A stretch of 7,343 nt of DNA from Acidobacteriota bacterium (lineage in GTDB: Bacteria > Acidobacteriota > Terriglobia > Bryobacterales > Bryobacteraceae). Location of the stretch: contig CANNLB010000110.1 in NCBI GenBank assembly GCA_947505565.1, forward strand, positions 1-7,343, given 5' to 3'. Positions 6,257 through 7,343 of the stretch are shown one piece after another. The notes under the pieces are model-generated. The model searched no databases, was not told where the DNA came from, and saw only the letters and a list, made by a program, of their open reading frames with translations. Position 1 is the stretch's first letter. Every line of letters starts with the position of its first letter. Both the position numbers and the translations under genes were made by a program.

Positions 6257-7343
6257 CTACCAGATTCCGATTAGTTTCCACCAGCCGAAACCGAGCGTGG
6301 ACCAGATCGCGATGTTAACGACCGAGCAAACGAAGCCGACGCGGAACCAGAGCGCCATGCTGGAGTAACCTTGGGCGAAGAACATTGGGCTGGGTGTAGT
6401 GCCGTAGTTGGTCAGCCCGGCCGAGAAGTTCGTGAAGCAGGCAAAGGCGAACACGACGAGCCCGAGCGGAGCGCCCTTCAGGATCAGCAGGGCCAGAAAC
6501 GGCGGGTACATGGCCAGGAGATGAGCGGTGATGCTGGCCAGGAAGTAGTGGGCGTAGAAATAGATCAGCAGCGCGACGACGAAGAGCATCACCCAGCCCG
6601 AGTCGCCGAACAGGGACCCAATGGACTGGGCGAAGGCCGTGGTCACCCCGCCATCATTGAGCGCGCGCCCGAGGCGGAGCAGGCCGCCGTACCAGATGAA
6701 AAGATCCCAGGCGGCGGTCTCGGTTTTGACGTCTTCCCACAGCAGGACGCCGGTGAGTAGCAGTGCGGCGCAGCCGAGTAGCGCGGTGAGAGTGATATCC
6801 ATCTTGTGCCAGCCACTCGTGGCCCAGAGGCCGCAGACCGCGATGAAGATGACCGTGAGAATCCATTCAGCGTTGGACATGGGGCCCATCTTGGTCAACT
6901 CGTCGGCGGCGAAGCCGCGGGCTTCGGGGGTGTGCTTGACTTCTGGCGGAGCCATGGCCATCACGACGCGGGGGATCACCAGCAGCGAGAGGGCGCCCGG
7001 CACGACGCCCGCGACGAACCAACCGGTCCAAGATACGGGGAAACCTTGCTGGGCGGCCATCTGGGCGGCGAGCGGGTTCGACGCCTGGCCGGTCAAAAAC
7101 ATCGCGGCGCTGATGCAGATCGATTGGTAGACGGCGAGCATGAGATAGGTGCCCAACTTACCGGCCGTCTCTCCGGGCTTGGAGCCATAGAGTTCGGCGA
7201 TGGAGCGAACGATGGGCAGGGTCACCCCGCCCGAGCGCGCCCCGTTCGAAGGAATGATGGTCGCCAGGGTGACGTCGCTCAGGGCGAGGGCATAGGTGAC
7301 GCCGAGTGAGGTGTGGCCGAAGGCGCGGACGAAGAGCAGAGCG
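6257..7343 (-). CDS. DASS/SLC13-family dicarboxylate transporter (DiT1/CitT-like), C-terminal part
   Basis: The frame runs through to the window edge: 7342 is the first full codon and reads ALLFVRAFGHTSLGVTYALAL. The gene therefore starts outside and about 361 of a usual 470-490 residues are seen. This family in the inner membrane carries 2-oxoglutarate, malate, citrate/succinate or related dianions, by Na+ symport or by exchange. The first substrate-loop motif is PSNGARSGG (SNG at 7241-7249), where most relatives have SNT or SNS. The second, in the repeat half, is GLTNYGTTPSPMFFAQGY (LTNYGTTPSP at 6386-6415), close to the DiT/CitT 'THYGTxPAPxxFGAGY'. WDLFIWYGGLLRLGRALN is another family signature. 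A GTG at 7223-7225 lies inside the conserved loop and is not the start. The stop is only 5 bp from the converging GT2 stop. Substrate and coupling ion are inferred only at family level. Confidence 0.92.
   Translation of the reverse strand, partial: ALLFVRAFGHTSLGVTYALALSDVTLATIIPSNGARSGGVTLPIVRSIAELYGSKPGETAGKLGTYLMLAVYQSICISAAMFLTGQASNPLAAQMAAQQGFPVSWTGWFVAGVVPGALSLLVIPRVVMAMAPPEVKHTPEARGFAADELTKMGPMSNAEWILTVIFIAVCGLWATSGWHKMDITLTALLGCAALLLTGVLLWEDVKTETAAWDLFIWYGGLLRLGRALNDGGVTTAFAQSIGSLFGDSGWVMLFVVALLIYFYAHYFLASITAHLLAMYPPFLALLILKGAPLGLVVFAFACFTNFSAGLTNYGTTPSPMFFAQGYSSMALWFRVGFVCSVVNIAIWSTLGFGWWKLIGIW

Noticed and set aside
7223..7225. GTG at 7225 as the start of the DASS transporter
   Set aside because: The same frame continues upstream to the window edge with conserved family sequence (ALLFVRAFGHTSLGV...PSNGARSGG), so this GTG is an internal Val.
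6371..7309. Plus-strand frames of 129-169 codons antisense to the DASS transporter
   Set aside because: They are shadows; the minus strand encodes a continuous family-conserved transporter.

Overview
This is a GC-rich, densely coded bacterial chromosome segment. It looks like ordinary housekeeping and envelope genes rather than a mobile island. Gene content and protein style (S46 dipeptidyl-peptidase, secreted ricin-type lectin fused to a beta/gamma-crystallin, AzgA-type purine permease, cellulose-synthase-like GT2, GT-C mannosyltransferase-like protein, DiT-type dicarboxylate carrier) fit an environmental Gram-negative, most likely an Acidobacteriota of the Solibacter/Bryobacter kind. That assignment is inference from protein style; there is no rRNA or marker gene here.

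Layout. Bases 3-3076 hold three plus-strand genes in tight series: the C-terminal part of an S46 peptidase (catalytic Ser visible), 18 bp later a secreted lectin/crystallin protein, then a purine permease joined by a TAATG stop/start overlap. Bases 3006-3437 (minus) carry a small membrane protein of the 'GIYxLWVLLxPET..LF' type. Its probable N-terminus is separated by an in-frame TAG, and its 3' end runs antisense into the permease gene. Bases 3461-4654 (minus) encode a GT-C integral-membrane glycosyltransferase. It is divergent from a processive-type GT2 (about 4716-6251, plus). The GT2 converges, with a 5-bp gap, on a DASS/SLC13-family carboxylate transporter (6257-7343, minus) whose N-terminus lies outside the window.

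How the genes may work together. The first three form a plausible transcription unit, in which extracytoplasmic peptide degradation and glycan/Ca2+ binding are paired with nucleobase uptake, a scavenging theme. The divergent GT-C/GT2 pair suggests lipid-linked or surface polysaccharide synthesis. No CRISPR array, tRNA, rRNA, insertion sequence, phage gene or defence system was found. I see no convincing new multi-gene system. The points most worth a second look are the interrupted small membrane protein with its convergent antisense overlap, the two-domain Ca2+-binding lectin, and the start-codon conflict between the divergent glycosyltransferases.
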